A stretch of 64,000 bases of DNA from Anaerolineales bacterium UBA6055 (GTDB lineage: Bacteria; Chloroflexota; Anaerolineae; Aggregatilineales; Phototrophicaceae). The translations under genes and the position numbers were made by a program. The stretch is taken from contig DIYL01000013.1 in assembly GCA_002428985.1 (NCBI GenBank), forward strand, positions 248,001 to 312,000. Reading direction: 5' to 3'. Below, piece by piece: positions 42,670 through 52,365 of this stretch. Under the pieces are notes generated by a model. It did no database searches, was not told the origin of the DNA, and was given only the letters and a program-made list of their open reading frames with translations. Within the stretch, counting starts at the first letter, position 1. The number at the start of each line of letters is the position of its first letter.

Positions 42670-44676
42670 TTATCCGGAAGGCTCAAGAAAATATCGGGTG
42701 ACTGTTCCTTCGCTTACCCAACCATCGCGGAGTACACCATCAATTGTCGCGCGAACTTGCCATTGGCGGTATCCAGTCCGACAAGCAGGTCCACCAACAA
42801 CAGGTAAGGTTGTCTGATCAGGTAATTGAGCCACAGGCGCATTATCAAGTGGATTCGCACGAAATGCGAGTGATCCACCAGCAGCCTGTACGATAACATT
42901 CATCCCAACTGTGATGCGGGTTTCTGGCGATGCATCACAGTTACCATCACCAACTTGTCCATCAACAGTTGCTTCTGTTGTCTCTGTTGTTTCTTCAGCA
43001 ACAGTTGGGATAGGGTCGGATTCTTGATTTTCGTCAGTCGCATCGTCCGCTGCTGCTTCAGTTGGAATTGATGCCGGACTAATTTCTGTTGTGGCAGTAG
43101 GTAGCGGTGCTGGTGGATTCAATACGGCTACCCAATAATCTTCATTATCCCCTTCGGCAGACCATCCAATCGCACCCGTCCCAAGTTCAATTTGCCACCA
43201 CGTATACCCATTAAAACATTCTGGGCCATCTAATACATTAAATTGTGTACCTTCTACAATTTCAGTAACGACTGTGCCGCCAGGTACTTCACGCACGCGT
43301 AATGGAATGCCATCTGTATTTGAAACCGATGCAACGGCTCCTATACTCAGAATACTCGGCAATGTGCCTTCGCAAATAACCGTCGGTTCTTCGCCTGTGC
43401 CTGTAAGCTCTGTGGTTTCATCAGCTTGAGCCACTGTCTCGGTATCGGCTGTCGGTACAGTGCTCGTCGCGATAGCTGATTGACCAACTGCATTCAGTGA
43501 GAATACCTCTAAATCGCGTGCAACATAAACAATTTGCGCGAGCTGTGCATCGGGCGACTGATATAATAACGTGCCACTCACCAAATCTAACGATGTCACA
43601 TGCGACACCTGATTCTCAATATCAATCACCAACAATCCCTGCGGTGTCCCAAACACTTCGCGAGCACCAGCAGACAGAGGCGTAATTGTTTTCTCAGTCA
43701 ATAAGCCATCACGCGGAGTTACTTGCCATCCTGCAATTACACCATCTTCACTAGATTCGGTAAAAAATGCGACCCATTGACTGTTATTCGCCCAAATCGG
43801 ATTATAGAGATACCGTTGCGTATCAACCCAGATACTCGTCGGTGGAATCTCTTCCAATGTCGGAACAGAGCGACCAATTGCATTATTGTTCAAGCCTGAT
43901 TCAGGTGCAGGCAAGGATGGGAAATTGGGATCGGTATATGGGCGGACAACTTCACCAGTTTGATAATTAATGTCAGCAGAAAGACGATTATATGCACTCA
44001 GTCCCATATCATTCGGTGCATCTAATGCCGGGTACCACTTAAACGAGGGGACAATTTCGGTTGGTGCTTCGGTTTTAGGGATCATCTTAAAGTGTATGAC
44101 CTCTTGCCCGATACTTTCATCAACCTCATAATAGGTCACAACTGGAATGCTCGGTGCAATATCCATCTCCCACGACGCAGTTTCATTGTCAAGAACATCA
44201 ACAGTAGCCCCTGAATCCAAATCAAAAATAATAATACGCCATGCAGTATCATCAAATCCTGCCGATGCAAATCCAACCGCCATTTGAGTTGCTGATACAT
44301 TGGAGGTATGCTCACGTCCTAAATAAATGATTTCATCGGGTTGAGCTTGGTGTGTCTGTGTAAACTGTCCAGCTTGAATGTCGTAAATTCCGATGCCATT
44401 CAGCCCATTAGAAAGCTCGGCAACCAACATTAGATAGCGCCCATCGCGAGAGAAACGCATTTGTGGGTTTGCGTTAATTGCCTCATCCGGTAGCCGTGGG
44501 CGAACGATTGACGCGGGTTCCCCGTTGGGACTAATCCAATGAAGTGTATCCGCTCCACGCGCCCAGACAACTGCATACCAATCGGCATTAGGTAATTCCT
44601 GCGATTGAGCATTGATCGTCAAGATAGGAATTAGTGTAAAAATTAGTAGTAAAAATAGTCTCGATGTTATACGCAT
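42670..44676 (-). CDS. Exported propeller protein with two SH3 domains
   Basis: Signal peptide MRITSRLFLLLIFTLIPILTINAQ. Residues ~25-400 form PD40-like repeats (QMRFSRDGRYLMLVAEL, YNPIWANNSQWVAFF). Two bacterial SH3 modules follow: IPLRVREVPGGTVVTEI ending TWWQIE...GWSAEGD (~445-510) and LAFRANPLDNAPVAQL ending WQVRAT...GWVSEG (~595-660). They are joined by a Thr/Glu/Ala-rich linker. Such SH3 modules commonly bind peptidoglycan. GAGGACACAAT precedes the start. Confidence 0.85.
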   Translation of the reverse strand: MRITSRLFLLLIFTLIPILTINAQSQELPNADWYAVVWARGADTLHWISPNGEPASIVRPRLPDEAINANPQMRFSRDGRYLMLVAELSNGLNGIGIYDIQAGQFTQTHQAQPDEIIYLGREHTSNVSATQMAVGFASAGFDDTAWRIIIFDLDSGATVDVLDNETASWEMDIAPSIPVVTYYEVDESIGQEVIHFKMIPKTEAPTEIVPSFKWYPALDAPNDMGLSAYNRLSADINYQTGEVVRPYTDPNFPSLPAPESGLNNNAIGRSVPTLEEIPPTSIWVDTQRYLYNPIWANNSQWVAFFTESSEDGVIAGWQVTPRDGLLTEKTITPLSAGAREVFGTPQGLLVIDIENQVSHVTSLDLVSGTLLYQSPDAQLAQIVYVARDLEVFSLNAVGQSAIATSTVPTADTETVAQADETTELTGTGEEPTVICEGTLPSILSIGAVASVSNTDGIPLRVREVPGGTVVTEIVEGTQFNVLDGPECFNGYTWWQIELGTGAIGWSAEGDNEDYWVAVLNPPAPLPTATTEISPASIPTEAAADDATDENQESDPIPTVAEETTETTEATVDGQVGDGNCDASPETRITVGMNVIVQAAGGSLAFRANPLDNAPVAQLPDQTTLPVVGGPACRTGYRQWQVRATIDGVLRDGWVSEGTVTRYFLEPSG

Positions 44677-44768
44677 ATTGTGTCCTCAAAAACAGCATAA
44701 AATTAAAGTCCTATTCGAGACATAGTATAGACGTAAACATACTGTGACAAAAGTGACGACCCAAACAG

Positions 44769-45668
44769 TTAGATAAACAAAATGGCAATTCCGATGATTG
44801 CAATGACCGTCCCAACAACTGCACGAGGTGTTATTTTTTCATTAAAGACGATGTAACTAAGTGGAATGAGCATAATCGCCGTGGTATGCGAGAGTGTTGT
44901 AGCGACACCAACAGTGACAAATTGGAACGCAAGGAGTAATAACGATCCAGCAATCACCGCGCCTGATACAGCCGCCCCGATAATCAACAGGAGTGTACGA
45001 CGATCATCATTAAAAATAGAAAGTACCATACGGATATTGCCCTGTAATGCGACAATAACCCATAATGTGATGATTCCTGCTGTAATACGAATGAGTGTGG
45101 CGCTGAAAGGTGGGAAACCATCAGATACACCGAGTGAGGAAAATACGAATGCAGTCGATTGTGCTAGTGTCCCGAGGCAAGCAAACACAACGCCACGGCG
45201 CATATCAACCACCAGTGTATCGGATTTTTGTGGGCTTCTTTGCGATACTACCGAAATAATCCCAACCATAACCACTGTAATACCAAGTAGAGCATGGGTT
45301 GGCAAAGATTCACCAAGAAATATCCACGCGAGAATCGCACCAAGGACAGGTGCAAATGATGCAATTAACATCGTCAAGCGCGGACCGATGTCTTGGTAAG
45401 CTGTCAGCATGAAGTAAGAGGAAATCACAAATGCGAGGATGCCCGACGCACTCAGGTAAACCCAACGATCAATTGAAGCACTAAACGGAAATGGTTGCCC
45501 CAGTGCAACTTGATGAACGCCTAGCATCACAACACCAGAAATTGGCAAACTCGTCGCGAGTGAAATAATCGCATTCACTTTGCGTCCGGCTAGTGTATAG
45601 AAAAGCGAGGTCATACTAAAGCTAAATGCTGCCAATAGTGCTGCAATTTCACCAATTGGGAAGTCCAT
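44769..45668 (-). CDS. EamA/DMT transporter (copy 2)
   Basis: Ten-helix drug/metabolite-type transporter of 299 residues. The two EamA halves are visible: FSFSMTSLFYTLAGRK...GAILAWIFLGESLP and FVFSSLGVSDGFPP...VPLSYIVFNEKITPRAVVG (LIPLSYIVFNEKI). The EamA family exports metabolites, but the substrate is unknown. It is followed upstream by a close paralog at 45777 in the same direction; the two N-termini (MDFPIGEIAALLAA and MELFIGELTALGAA) align. Confidence 0.88.
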   Translation of the reverse strand: MDFPIGEIAALLAAFSFSMTSLFYTLAGRKVNAIISLATSLPISGVVMLGVHQVALGQPFPFSASIDRWVYLSASGILAFVISSYFMLTAYQDIGPRLTMLIASFAPVLGAILAWIFLGESLPTHALLGITVVMVGIISVVSQRSPQKSDTLVVDMRRGVVFACLGTLAQSTAFVFSSLGVSDGFPPFSATLIRITAGIITLWVIVALQGNIRMVLSIFNDDRRTLLLIIGAAVSGAVIAGSLLLLAFQFVTVGVATTLSHTTAIMLIPLSYIVFNEKITPRAVVGTVIAIIGIAILFI

Positions 45669-45776
45669 CGTTACCCTCTAATCACACAAGATCATCGTCT
45701 TATCGTATTCACACGCGATGCAAATACCTATACTTGAATGTAACAAACTCCGCGCACGATTAATTGTATATGCCTG

Positions 45777-46682
45777 CTAAGTAAATAGAACGGCAACACC
45801 AACAATCGCTATAATCGTACCAATGATTGCCCGCATCGTAATCCTCTCTTTAAAGACGAAATAGCCAATTGGGATGAGGATAATGGGCGTGGTGTTGGCA
45901 AGCGTCGATGATACCCCAACGCTGGTAAATTGAAGCGATACTAAGACGAGCGATGCACCAATGACCGGACCTGATACAGCTGCAATACAAACAAAGAGCA
46001 TCGAACGCGGATTAGCTAACACAAGTTTGATATTCTGACGTACCTGACCTTGAACAATGATGAATAGCCACGCAGTCACTGCACCAGCAGATGCCCGCAT
46101 AAGGCTCGCACTCATTGCCGAAAATTCGCCAGATACCCCCTGTGATGAAAACACAAAAGAGACAGCTTGCCCCAACGCTGCAATAAACGCTAAAGTGACA
46201 CCTTTACGATAATTTGCGTTGGATGCATCAGTTTTGATTTCGTCGCTACTTCCCTCGGATACAACCCACAGAATGCCACCTAATACAAGCGCGATCCCTA
46301 AGATTGCATTCGCAGGTAACTCCTGCCCGAGGAATATCCACGCCAGAATCGCCCCCATAATAGGCGAACACGATGCAACCAGAAATGAAAGCCGAGGCCC
46401 AATATATTGAAACGCACGAAGCAACAAACTCGACGACAAAACAAAACCAATGATCCCGGAAACACCTAAAAAGAACCAGCGATCCAATCCAGCAGATAGT
46501 GGAAAAACTTCACCAATCATAATTGTATGAATAATCGTCAGCAAGGTAACGGAGATAGGCAAACTGAATGATAGTAATGTAAGCGCCCCTAATTTACGTC
46601 CAGCTAAGGTAAAAAATGTCGAGGTAAAGCCAAATGCGAGTGCCGCACCGAGTGCAGTCAGTTCGCCGATGAATAATTCCAA
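45777..46682 (-). CDS. EamA/DMT transporter (copy 1)
   Basis: 301 residues, ten membrane helices, GAILAWIFLGQELPANAILG in the first half and LIPIGYFVFKERITMRAIIG in the second. The start is a TTG at 46682, supported by alignment with the paralog downstream and by AGGG nearby. Tandem duplication of the downstream gene is likely, separated by 108 nt. Confidence 0.86.
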   Translation of the reverse strand: MELFIGELTALGAALAFGFTSTFFTLAGRKLGALTLLSFSLPISVTLLTIIHTIMIGEVFPLSAGLDRWFFLGVSGIIGFVLSSSLLLRAFQYIGPRLSFLVASCSPIMGAILAWIFLGQELPANAILGIALVLGGILWVVSEGSSDEIKTDASNANYRKGVTLAFIAALGQAVSFVFSSQGVSGEFSAMSASLMRASAGAVTAWLFIIVQGQVRQNIKLVLANPRSMLFVCIAAVSGPVIGASLVLVSLQFTSVGVSSTLANTTPIILIPIGYFVFKERITMRAIIGTIIAIVGVAVLFT

Positions 46683-46798
46683 AAGACCCTACTTTGTGGT
46701 TGGTAGTCATTGAGAATAATTTTATAACGGAATAGAAGTTGACACAATAAAATTGAATATGCTTAAATAGAACAAATGCTCTCATCAGAGGAGATGGA

Positions 46799-47530
46799 AT
46801 GGCTAGTAAACTCAGCAAAACTGATCTTGTAATGCTATTAGAAGCAATTAAAACTCCTGCTGTACCCAAAGATTCAATTGGTCAAGTGCAAGATACGCAT
46901 GATGATAGTACAGTTGACGTTAAATTTATGGGCGGTGATCACAAAGAAATTGCAACAGCAAATGTGAATCCTACCAAACTAATGTCCTTCAAAGACCACG
47001 TTACAGTAACAGATAGTAAATTTTGGGACATTATCCAAGACAGCAGAAAAGAATCCAGTGATGATGATACATTCATCGAGATAATCACTGATAAACTAGT
47101 ACGACTATCTATACCTGACATTTACGAGTTTGAAAAAATCTATGATCAATATCACGATAAAGCCTACACCACCAACCTTTGGGCAGCGGCAAACATTATT
47201 AACGGTGGATGTAGCGATGATGGGTTTATGGATTTTCGAGCATGGTTAATTTCACGGGGCAAAGAAGCTTATGTAAATGCCCTACAAAATCCTGAGACAC
47301 TTGTGGATGTCACAAAGGTTATAGAAACAAATTATGGATCATTTGGCGAAGCATATTTAGAAGCGATGAACTATGTCGCATGGGAAGCATTTGAACAAAA
47401 GACTGAACGAGAAATGCCACTGTTTACAAGAGATCATCCAGAATTAACTGGCGTAGAATGGGATGAGGACACAGTTGACAGTCTGTATCCTCAATTAGCA
47501 GCTAAGTTTAATAGACAGTCAAACGACTAG
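46799..47530 (+). CDS. DUF4926-like plus DUF4240 protein
   Basis: The N-terminal ~60 residues (VMLLEAIKTPAVPKDSIGQV, VDVKFMGGDHKEI) resemble a small DUF4926-type beta domain. The rest (FWDIIQDSRKES, LWAAANIINGGCSDDGFMDF, RAWLISRGKEAYVNAL, YGSFGEAYLEAMNYVA) matches DUF4240. Proteins of these families are often linked to immunity or polymorphic-toxin contexts, but no toxin is nearby. GGAGATGGA precedes the start. It converges on the amylase gene with a 4-nt overlap. Confidence 0.82.
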   Translation: MASKLSKTDLVMLLEAIKTPAVPKDSIGQVQDTHDDSTVDVKFMGGDHKEIATANVNPTKLMSFKDHVTVTDSKFWDIIQDSRKESSDDDTFIEIITDKLVRLSIPDIYEFEKIYDQYHDKAYTTNLWAAANIINGGCSDDGFMDFRAWLISRGKEAYVNALQNPETLVDVTKVIETNYGSFGEAYLEAMNYVAWEAFEQKTEREMPLFTRDHPELTGVEWDEDTVDSLYPQLAAKFNRQSND

Positions 47531-49215
47531 AACTCAATAACAACTGTGCTAAAGGGTGCGATTTCGGTAATTGGTGTATATACGTCGAATCCACCCTCAC
47601 TATTGATTTCTGGAGACACAACCTGACCTTCGCCGTAAATCAGCGACGCAGATGACAAATCTAATTCCGAGTCATCGAGTGTGAGTTCATAGTCTGTGAT
47701 AGGCTCATCACCCAGATTAATCAGCACCAATACCGTCTGACTATCTGTATGACGCAGGAACGCATACAACCCGTTATCAGAGCTATCCACCGCAGTTAAG
47801 TCGCCAGTGAGCAATGCTGGATTTGCATTTCGCAATTGAATCATCTCACGATAATGACTGAGGAGTGAATCAGGATCATCAGTTTGATTAGCAACGTTCG
47901 CTACAGCAACGTTTTCAGGGTCTTGTAAGTCTTCCCAAACACTATTGCCAGTCGTGAACCCAGCAAACTCAGTGTCATCCCAGTGCATCGGGGTGCGGAG
48001 GCGTTCATCAGGTTTTGTACCTGTTATACCGATCTCTTCACCGTAATACATAAATGGGACACCAGGGCCTGTCAATAGAAGCGATGCAGCTACTTTGTTC
48101 GCGTCAATATTTTCAAGGAGTTGGTTCGCAAGACGATTTTGGTCATGGTTTGTAAGGAAGGTCGCAAATTGATTAAACGGATAATCACGCATAGCATTGC
48201 GAAAAGCACGTGCAATATCTCGATTTGAACCTCGTTGCGCCGCCCTAATCATTTGCTCGGATAAATTAAAATCAAAACCAGTATCAATCGCCCCTTCGTT
48301 AACATAGCGTGCGACCACAAAGGATGCTCCGTTGAAGATTTCGCCCACGGTGAAGCTATTCGGTTTGATCGATTCTAAATGCGCTTCGTAGTCCGTCAGC
48401 CATTGTCGGCTTTCCGGTGTGTTTTCTTGAACTTCACCATTTTCAACCAAGTGTTTGATCGCGTCTAAGCGGAAACCGTCGACCCCAACCTCCGCCAGCC
48501 AGAAGGTTGCAATATCATACATTTCCTGTGTGACGTCTTCGTTGCGATAGTCAAAGTCCGGCATGCCACCCCAAAAGACACCATAATAATATCTGTCATT
48601 TGCTTCGTGCCATGCAACATCACCCCACGGTCCATTATAACCGGGGTTTTCATCCTCCCAGATATACCAATCAGCATAAGGTGCTTCGCCACGTTGCGAT
48701 GCTAAAAACCACTCATGCTGACTCGATGAATGATTCACGACCATATCAATAATGATCGCAATCCCCCGATTATGGGCCTCTTCAATCAGGCGTTGCATAT
48801 CTTCGAGGGTACCAAAATCTTGTTCAACTGCATAATAATCAGTGACATCATAACCATGATAACTATAGGCTTCGGCAGGTGGCATCAACCAAATACCTGT
48901 AATACCGAGGTCATCAGTTGTATTGGGATCACCATCATTGAGATAATCGAGTTTGTCGATAATCCCTTGAATATCACCAATACCATCACCATCACTATCA
49001 TTAAAGCTACGAATGAAGATCTCGTAAAAGACACGCTCATTCCACCAATTATCAGCAAGTGCGCGTTCACCGGCTGCAATCGATGCTGATGGTGATGCCC
49101 CTATCGACAGCAATAGTAGCAACACTGCTGTAGCAATAAATAACACCAAGGCTTGCATAAAACCTTGGTTTTCATCGGATTGTGAGGAAGAAGAAAGTTG
49201 TAAGTTATCTGTCAT
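47527..49215 (-). CDS. Membrane-anchored GH13 alpha-amylase/glucosidase
   Basis: 562 residues. An N-terminal helix (~19-40) anchors the enzyme outside the membrane. The GH13 regions are present: VFYEIFIRSFNDSDGDGIGD, DMVVNHSS, GVDGFRLDAIKH (nucleophile Asp), VGEIF (acid Glu) and FLTNHDQNR (transition-state Asp). A C-terminal beta domain (~475-562) follows. Such enzymes hydrolyse or transfer alpha-1,4 or alpha-1,6 glucosidic bonds. The DxDxDG segment suggests a calcium site. AAAGGTAG precedes ATG 49215. Confidence 0.93.
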   Translation of the reverse strand: MTDNLQLSSSSQSDENQGFMQALVLFIATAVLLLLLSIGASPSASIAAGERALADNWWNERVFYEIFIRSFNDSDGDGIGDIQGIIDKLDYLNDGDPNTTDDLGITGIWLMPPAEAYSYHGYDVTDYYAVEQDFGTLEDMQRLIEEAHNRGIAIIIDMVVNHSSSQHEWFLASQRGEAPYADWYIWEDENPGYNGPWGDVAWHEANDRYYYGVFWGGMPDFDYRNEDVTQEMYDIATFWLAEVGVDGFRLDAIKHLVENGEVQENTPESRQWLTDYEAHLESIKPNSFTVGEIFNGASFVVARYVNEGAIDTGFDFNLSEQMIRAAQRGSNRDIARAFRNAMRDYPFNQFATFLTNHDQNRLANQLLENIDANKVAASLLLTGPGVPFMYYGEEIGITGTKPDERLRTPMHWDDTEFAGFTTGNSVWEDLQDPENVAVANVANQTDDPDSLLSHYREMIQLRNANPALLTGDLTAVDSSDNGLYAFLRHTDSQTVLVLINLGDEPITDYELTLDDSELDLSSASLIYGEGQVVSPEINSEGGFDVYTPITEIAPFSTVVIEF

Positions 49216-49288
49216 AAGGCTACCTTTAAGTACACGATTTTAAAGATAGCCATATAATGTCAAAGGGTGGCGATTTGGTCAAGCAAGA

Positions 49289-50134
49289 CTATGCAATGCG
49301 CAACATTGTCCCATTATTAGCATGATCATAAAACTGGTATCCTTCATCAGTTTCAGTCACATTGATGCCTGTTTTCTGTAGGTGATTCACCGTATCATGA
49401 AGCACATTTTCATCAGGTAAATCAAGTGAATACCAACGTAGCCCGATAGACGCTTGATTTTGGCGCGTTCCTGCTGGACGCAATCCAAGATGATGATGAT
49501 ACCCTCCAGCTGCGATAAAGTGCCAGTATCCCCCTGCGCTCATCATCATATCGAAGCCAAGCTGATCGATATAAAAGCGCTTACTCAATTCAGTGTTTCG
49601 TCCGGTATTGAGGTGTACATGTCCAATGGTTGTACCTGCGGATAAACCCGTCCACATTGTATCATCGGATGATAAATCATCTAACATTTCCTGCAAATCA
49701 AGCGGAAGTGTGTCAATATTCAGATGATCATTGACCCATGTCCATTCATCTTCAGGCCGATCGCGATAGATCTCAATCCCAATCCCATCAGAGTCAGCCA
49801 AATAGATAGCTTCACTCACTAAATGATCGGATGCACCCTGAATTTGTGTTTGAGTAACCGCAAGACGATGTAGCGATTTAGCGAGATCTAAGCGTGATGG
49901 GACTAGAATCGCATAATGGAAAAGTCCTGCTTGTGCTTCGATGGCTGGTGCATTTGGGTCTTCATGGAGAATTAGTAGATCTTTATCACCTGCCCCAAGG
50001 TATGCAGTTTGTTCATCTTGGTTGTGAATTTGAAAACCAAGCTTGTCCGTATAAAAATCTAGGGAACGTTGCATATCACGAATATTTAGTGATACAGCAC
50101 CGATTTGAGTTTTTGGATGCAATTTGAATGTCAT
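49289..50134 (-). CDS. VOC family ring-cleavage dioxygenase-like (CatE-like)
   Basis: 281 residues from ATG 50134 (GAGAGACATAAAC upstream); the frame is open 48 nt further. Two VOC modules: IGAVSLNIRDMQRSLDFYTD...LFHYAILVP and IGHVHLNTGRNTELSKRFYI, with WHFIAAGGYHHHLGLR and the late Glu/Gly (TETDEGYQFYDHANNG). The YHHHLGLR segment is typical of the CatE-like catechol dioxygenase group in Firmicutes. Metal ligand H205-type and substrate are not confirmed. Confidence 0.87.
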   Translation of the reverse strand: MTFKLHPKTQIGAVSLNIRDMQRSLDFYTDKLGFQIHNQDEQTAYLGAGDKDLLILHEDPNAPAIEAQAGLFHYAILVPSRLDLAKSLHRLAVTQTQIQGASDHLVSEAIYLADSDGIGIEIYRDRPEDEWTWVNDHLNIDTLPLDLQEMLDDLSSDDTMWTGLSAGTTIGHVHLNTGRNTELSKRFYIDQLGFDMMMSAGGYWHFIAAGGYHHHLGLRPAGTRQNQASIGLRWYSLDLPDENVLHDTVNHLQKTGINVTETDEGYQFYDHANNGTMLRIA

Positions 50135-50220
50135 GTTTATGTCTCTCTGTGTATTCTCTCTTTTATACAGACGATGAGACAAAATCAGATATTACGAAAT
50201 TCGCAACCAATCCAGTTACA

Positions 50221-50784
50221 TTAGGTCAATTGTGGTGAATCGGGGTTATCAGGATTAAACCGTAACACACCGTCTTCAACCAATTTTTCAAACTCACGTA
50301 TCCAGCGTTCAGCCGTTCGTTCACGTCTATCACCTGCTATTTCAAACCCTTGTCTGGCTTCATTCATCCACTTTAGTGCTTGTGTATTCGCCCCTTGCCG
50401 ATGATTAACCATCGCGAGGTAATATTGTGTTTCAGGGCGGGTAGGTTGAGCAGCAAGTGCATCAAGAAAATAAGTCGATGCATCTTCCCAATTTTTTTCA
50501 TTGTACGCCATCATCCCACGTCCATAATTTGCCAGCATTTCAAATGGATTTAATTCTAGAGCTTTATTGAAGGCTTCCTTGGCTTTGTCTAAAGCACCAT
50601 CTTCAAAATAGAAATATCCCTGCGCCGCATGATATTCAGCTAATGATGGTAATAACTGGATTGCCTGACGAATCTGGGCATAGGCTTCTTCAATATTCTG
50701 TTTTTTGAATGCCTGCAATGCCTGTTTATAGTGTTCATCAGCATCGTAACGGGTCAAGCCTAAACGTTGAACAAGTCGTGCCAT
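50221..50784 (-). CDS. TPR repeat protein
   Basis: 187 residues, soluble, with four to five TPR units (HYKQALQAFKKQNIEEAYAQ, YHAAQGYFYFEDGALDKAKE, YGRGMMAYNEKNWEDASTYF, YYLAMVNHRQGANTQALKWM). It probably binds a partner protein. AGGATTCC precedes ATG 50784. It is divergent from the acyl-CoA dehydrogenase gene. Confidence 0.85.
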   Translation of the reverse strand: MARLVQRLGLTRYDADEHYKQALQAFKKQNIEEAYAQIRQAIQLLPSLAEYHAAQGYFYFEDGALDKAKEAFNKALELNPFEMLANYGRGMMAYNEKNWEDASTYFLDALAAQPTRPETQYYLAMVNHRQGANTQALKWMNEARQGFEIAGDRRERTAERWIREFEKLVEDGVLRFNPDNPDSPQLT

Positions 50785-50890
50785 AATGGAATCCTGAGCA
50801 AATTACTGAAAATAATCATTATGCTTCTATTGTAATGTATCATAGCAAGAAATCGATAAAATAACTGACTAAACACCGAAGGATTATAAA

Positions 50891-52045
50891 ATGTTTTTTG
50901 ATTTGCCCGAAGAATTACAGATGTTTCAACGTGCAGTACGCGACTTCTGTGAAAATGAGTTAAAACCTCACGCCCAAGAAATTGATGAGTCGGCGAGTTT
51001 AAACATGGATGTGATCGCCAAAATGCCTGCAATGGGCTTGACTGGATTACAAGTCAGCGAGGAATTTGGTGGTGTCGAAATGGACACAATTGGTGCATCC
51101 ATCGCCGTTGAAGAATTAGGTCGCGTTTGTGGGTCAACAGCATTATCTGTTTCAGCACATAATGGGCTATGTTGCGGTCCTATCATGTTATGGGGCACTG
51201 ACGAACAAAAGCAAACCTATCTACCAACACTTACAAGTGGCAAATATCTGGGATCTCTGGCATTAACTGAACCACAAGCAGGGTCTGACCTCCTTAATGG
51301 TGCAAAAACTTACGCAAAACGTGACGGTGATGGATGGGTGATCAATGGGCATAAAGCTTGGATTACTAACCCGATGTATGCACCTGTCATTGTTGTATTA
51401 TGTCGCACAGACCAAGAAGCTGGGTCACGAGGATTTAGCATGATTCTGGTTGAACCAAATACTAACGGTGTGACTCTACATCCACCCGAAAAGAAGATGG
51501 GAGTCAAAGGCTCTCCTACCCAAATGATCACCTTTGAAAACGTGCGTGTACCGGCCTCCAACTTGTTAGGTGAAGAAGGTCGCGGATTCCATCAAACGAT
51601 GCAAACATTGGACTCAGGGCGTATCAGCATCGGTGCCTTGAGCGTTGGATTGGCGCAAGGTGCGTTTGAAGAAATGGTCAAATATGCTAGTGAACGTCAA
51701 GCATTTGGCCAATCCATTGCTCAACTACAACTCATTCAAGAGAAAATTGCCAATGCTGCAATGGAGATTGAAGCTGCCCGTACCCTGATATATAAAGCTG
51801 CATGGACAAAAGACCAAGGGCGTGACTACGGAAAACTGGCTGCGATTGCTAAATTAAAAGCAACAGAAGTCGCCGAAAAAGTATGTTTTGATGCCATCCA
51901 AGTTCATGGTAGTTATGGTTATAGTCGAGAGTATTCAGTTGAACGTATGTACCGTGATCAACGCCTAATGACAATCGGCGAAGGTACAAGCGAAATTCAA
52001 CGGGTGGTCATAGCACGTCGCGTGTTGAAGGAATTTAACGGATAG
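50891..52045 (+). CDS. Acyl-CoA dehydrogenase
   Basis: 384 residues of the ACAD family, catalysing FAD-dependent alpha,beta-dehydrogenation of acyl-CoA. Signatures: LALTEPQAGSDL (family motif 1), WITNPMYAPVIVVLCRT, RVPASNLLGEEGRGF, the C-terminal SYGYSREYSVERMYRDQRLM and EGTSEIQRVVIARRVL. The catalytic Glu is in the region of RLMTIGEGTSEI (short-chain type). Chain-length preference unknown. GAAGGATTATAAA precedes the start. Confidence 0.95.
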   Translation: MFFDLPEELQMFQRAVRDFCENELKPHAQEIDESASLNMDVIAKMPAMGLTGLQVSEEFGGVEMDTIGASIAVEELGRVCGSTALSVSAHNGLCCGPIMLWGTDEQKQTYLPTLTSGKYLGSLALTEPQAGSDLLNGAKTYAKRDGDGWVINGHKAWITNPMYAPVIVVLCRTDQEAGSRGFSMILVEPNTNGVTLHPPEKKMGVKGSPTQMITFENVRVPASNLLGEEGRGFHQTMQTLDSGRISIGALSVGLAQGAFEEMVKYASERQAFGQSIAQLQLIQEKIANAAMEIEAARTLIYKAAWTKDQGRDYGKLAAIAKLKATEVAEKVCFDAIQVHGSYGYSREYSVERMYRDQRLMTIGEGTSEIQRVVIARRVLKEFNG

Positions 52046-52365
52046 CTTAAGTAGAATAGGGGCGGAGGAATTCGCCCACTTTGCCATGGAAAGTTTTGAG
52101 CCATGAAGATGGGGAACTCCATGGCTCAGGATAAGACTTCTTTTAAAGATTTGCATGTGTGCAGAAGGATTCAACTACACAAACATGGGAATTACATACC
52201 ATAGCTTACATCATCAGGTGCTTAAGTATTGTCTGGATAATCCAAACCAATAGCCTTACCCTGCAACAGAAACATTACATGTATAATGTTTAAATAAATT
52301 GTATATTTCTTAATATTACATGTCAAGTAGCAAAATTACTTTTCAGACATATAAAGGCTGAGTAC
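52046..52365. other. Intergenic region with two hairpins, no gene recognised
   Basis: After the dehydrogenase stop, GGGCG / CGCCC forms a weak stem at 52060-52077. TGAGCCATG / CATGGCTCA forms a 9-bp stem at 52097-52128 (14-nt loop) and could end transcription, although no T-run follows. The final ~120 nt are AT-rich and probably carry the promoter of the membrane glycosyltransferase-like gene. No reading frame of substance is seen. Confidence 0.5.
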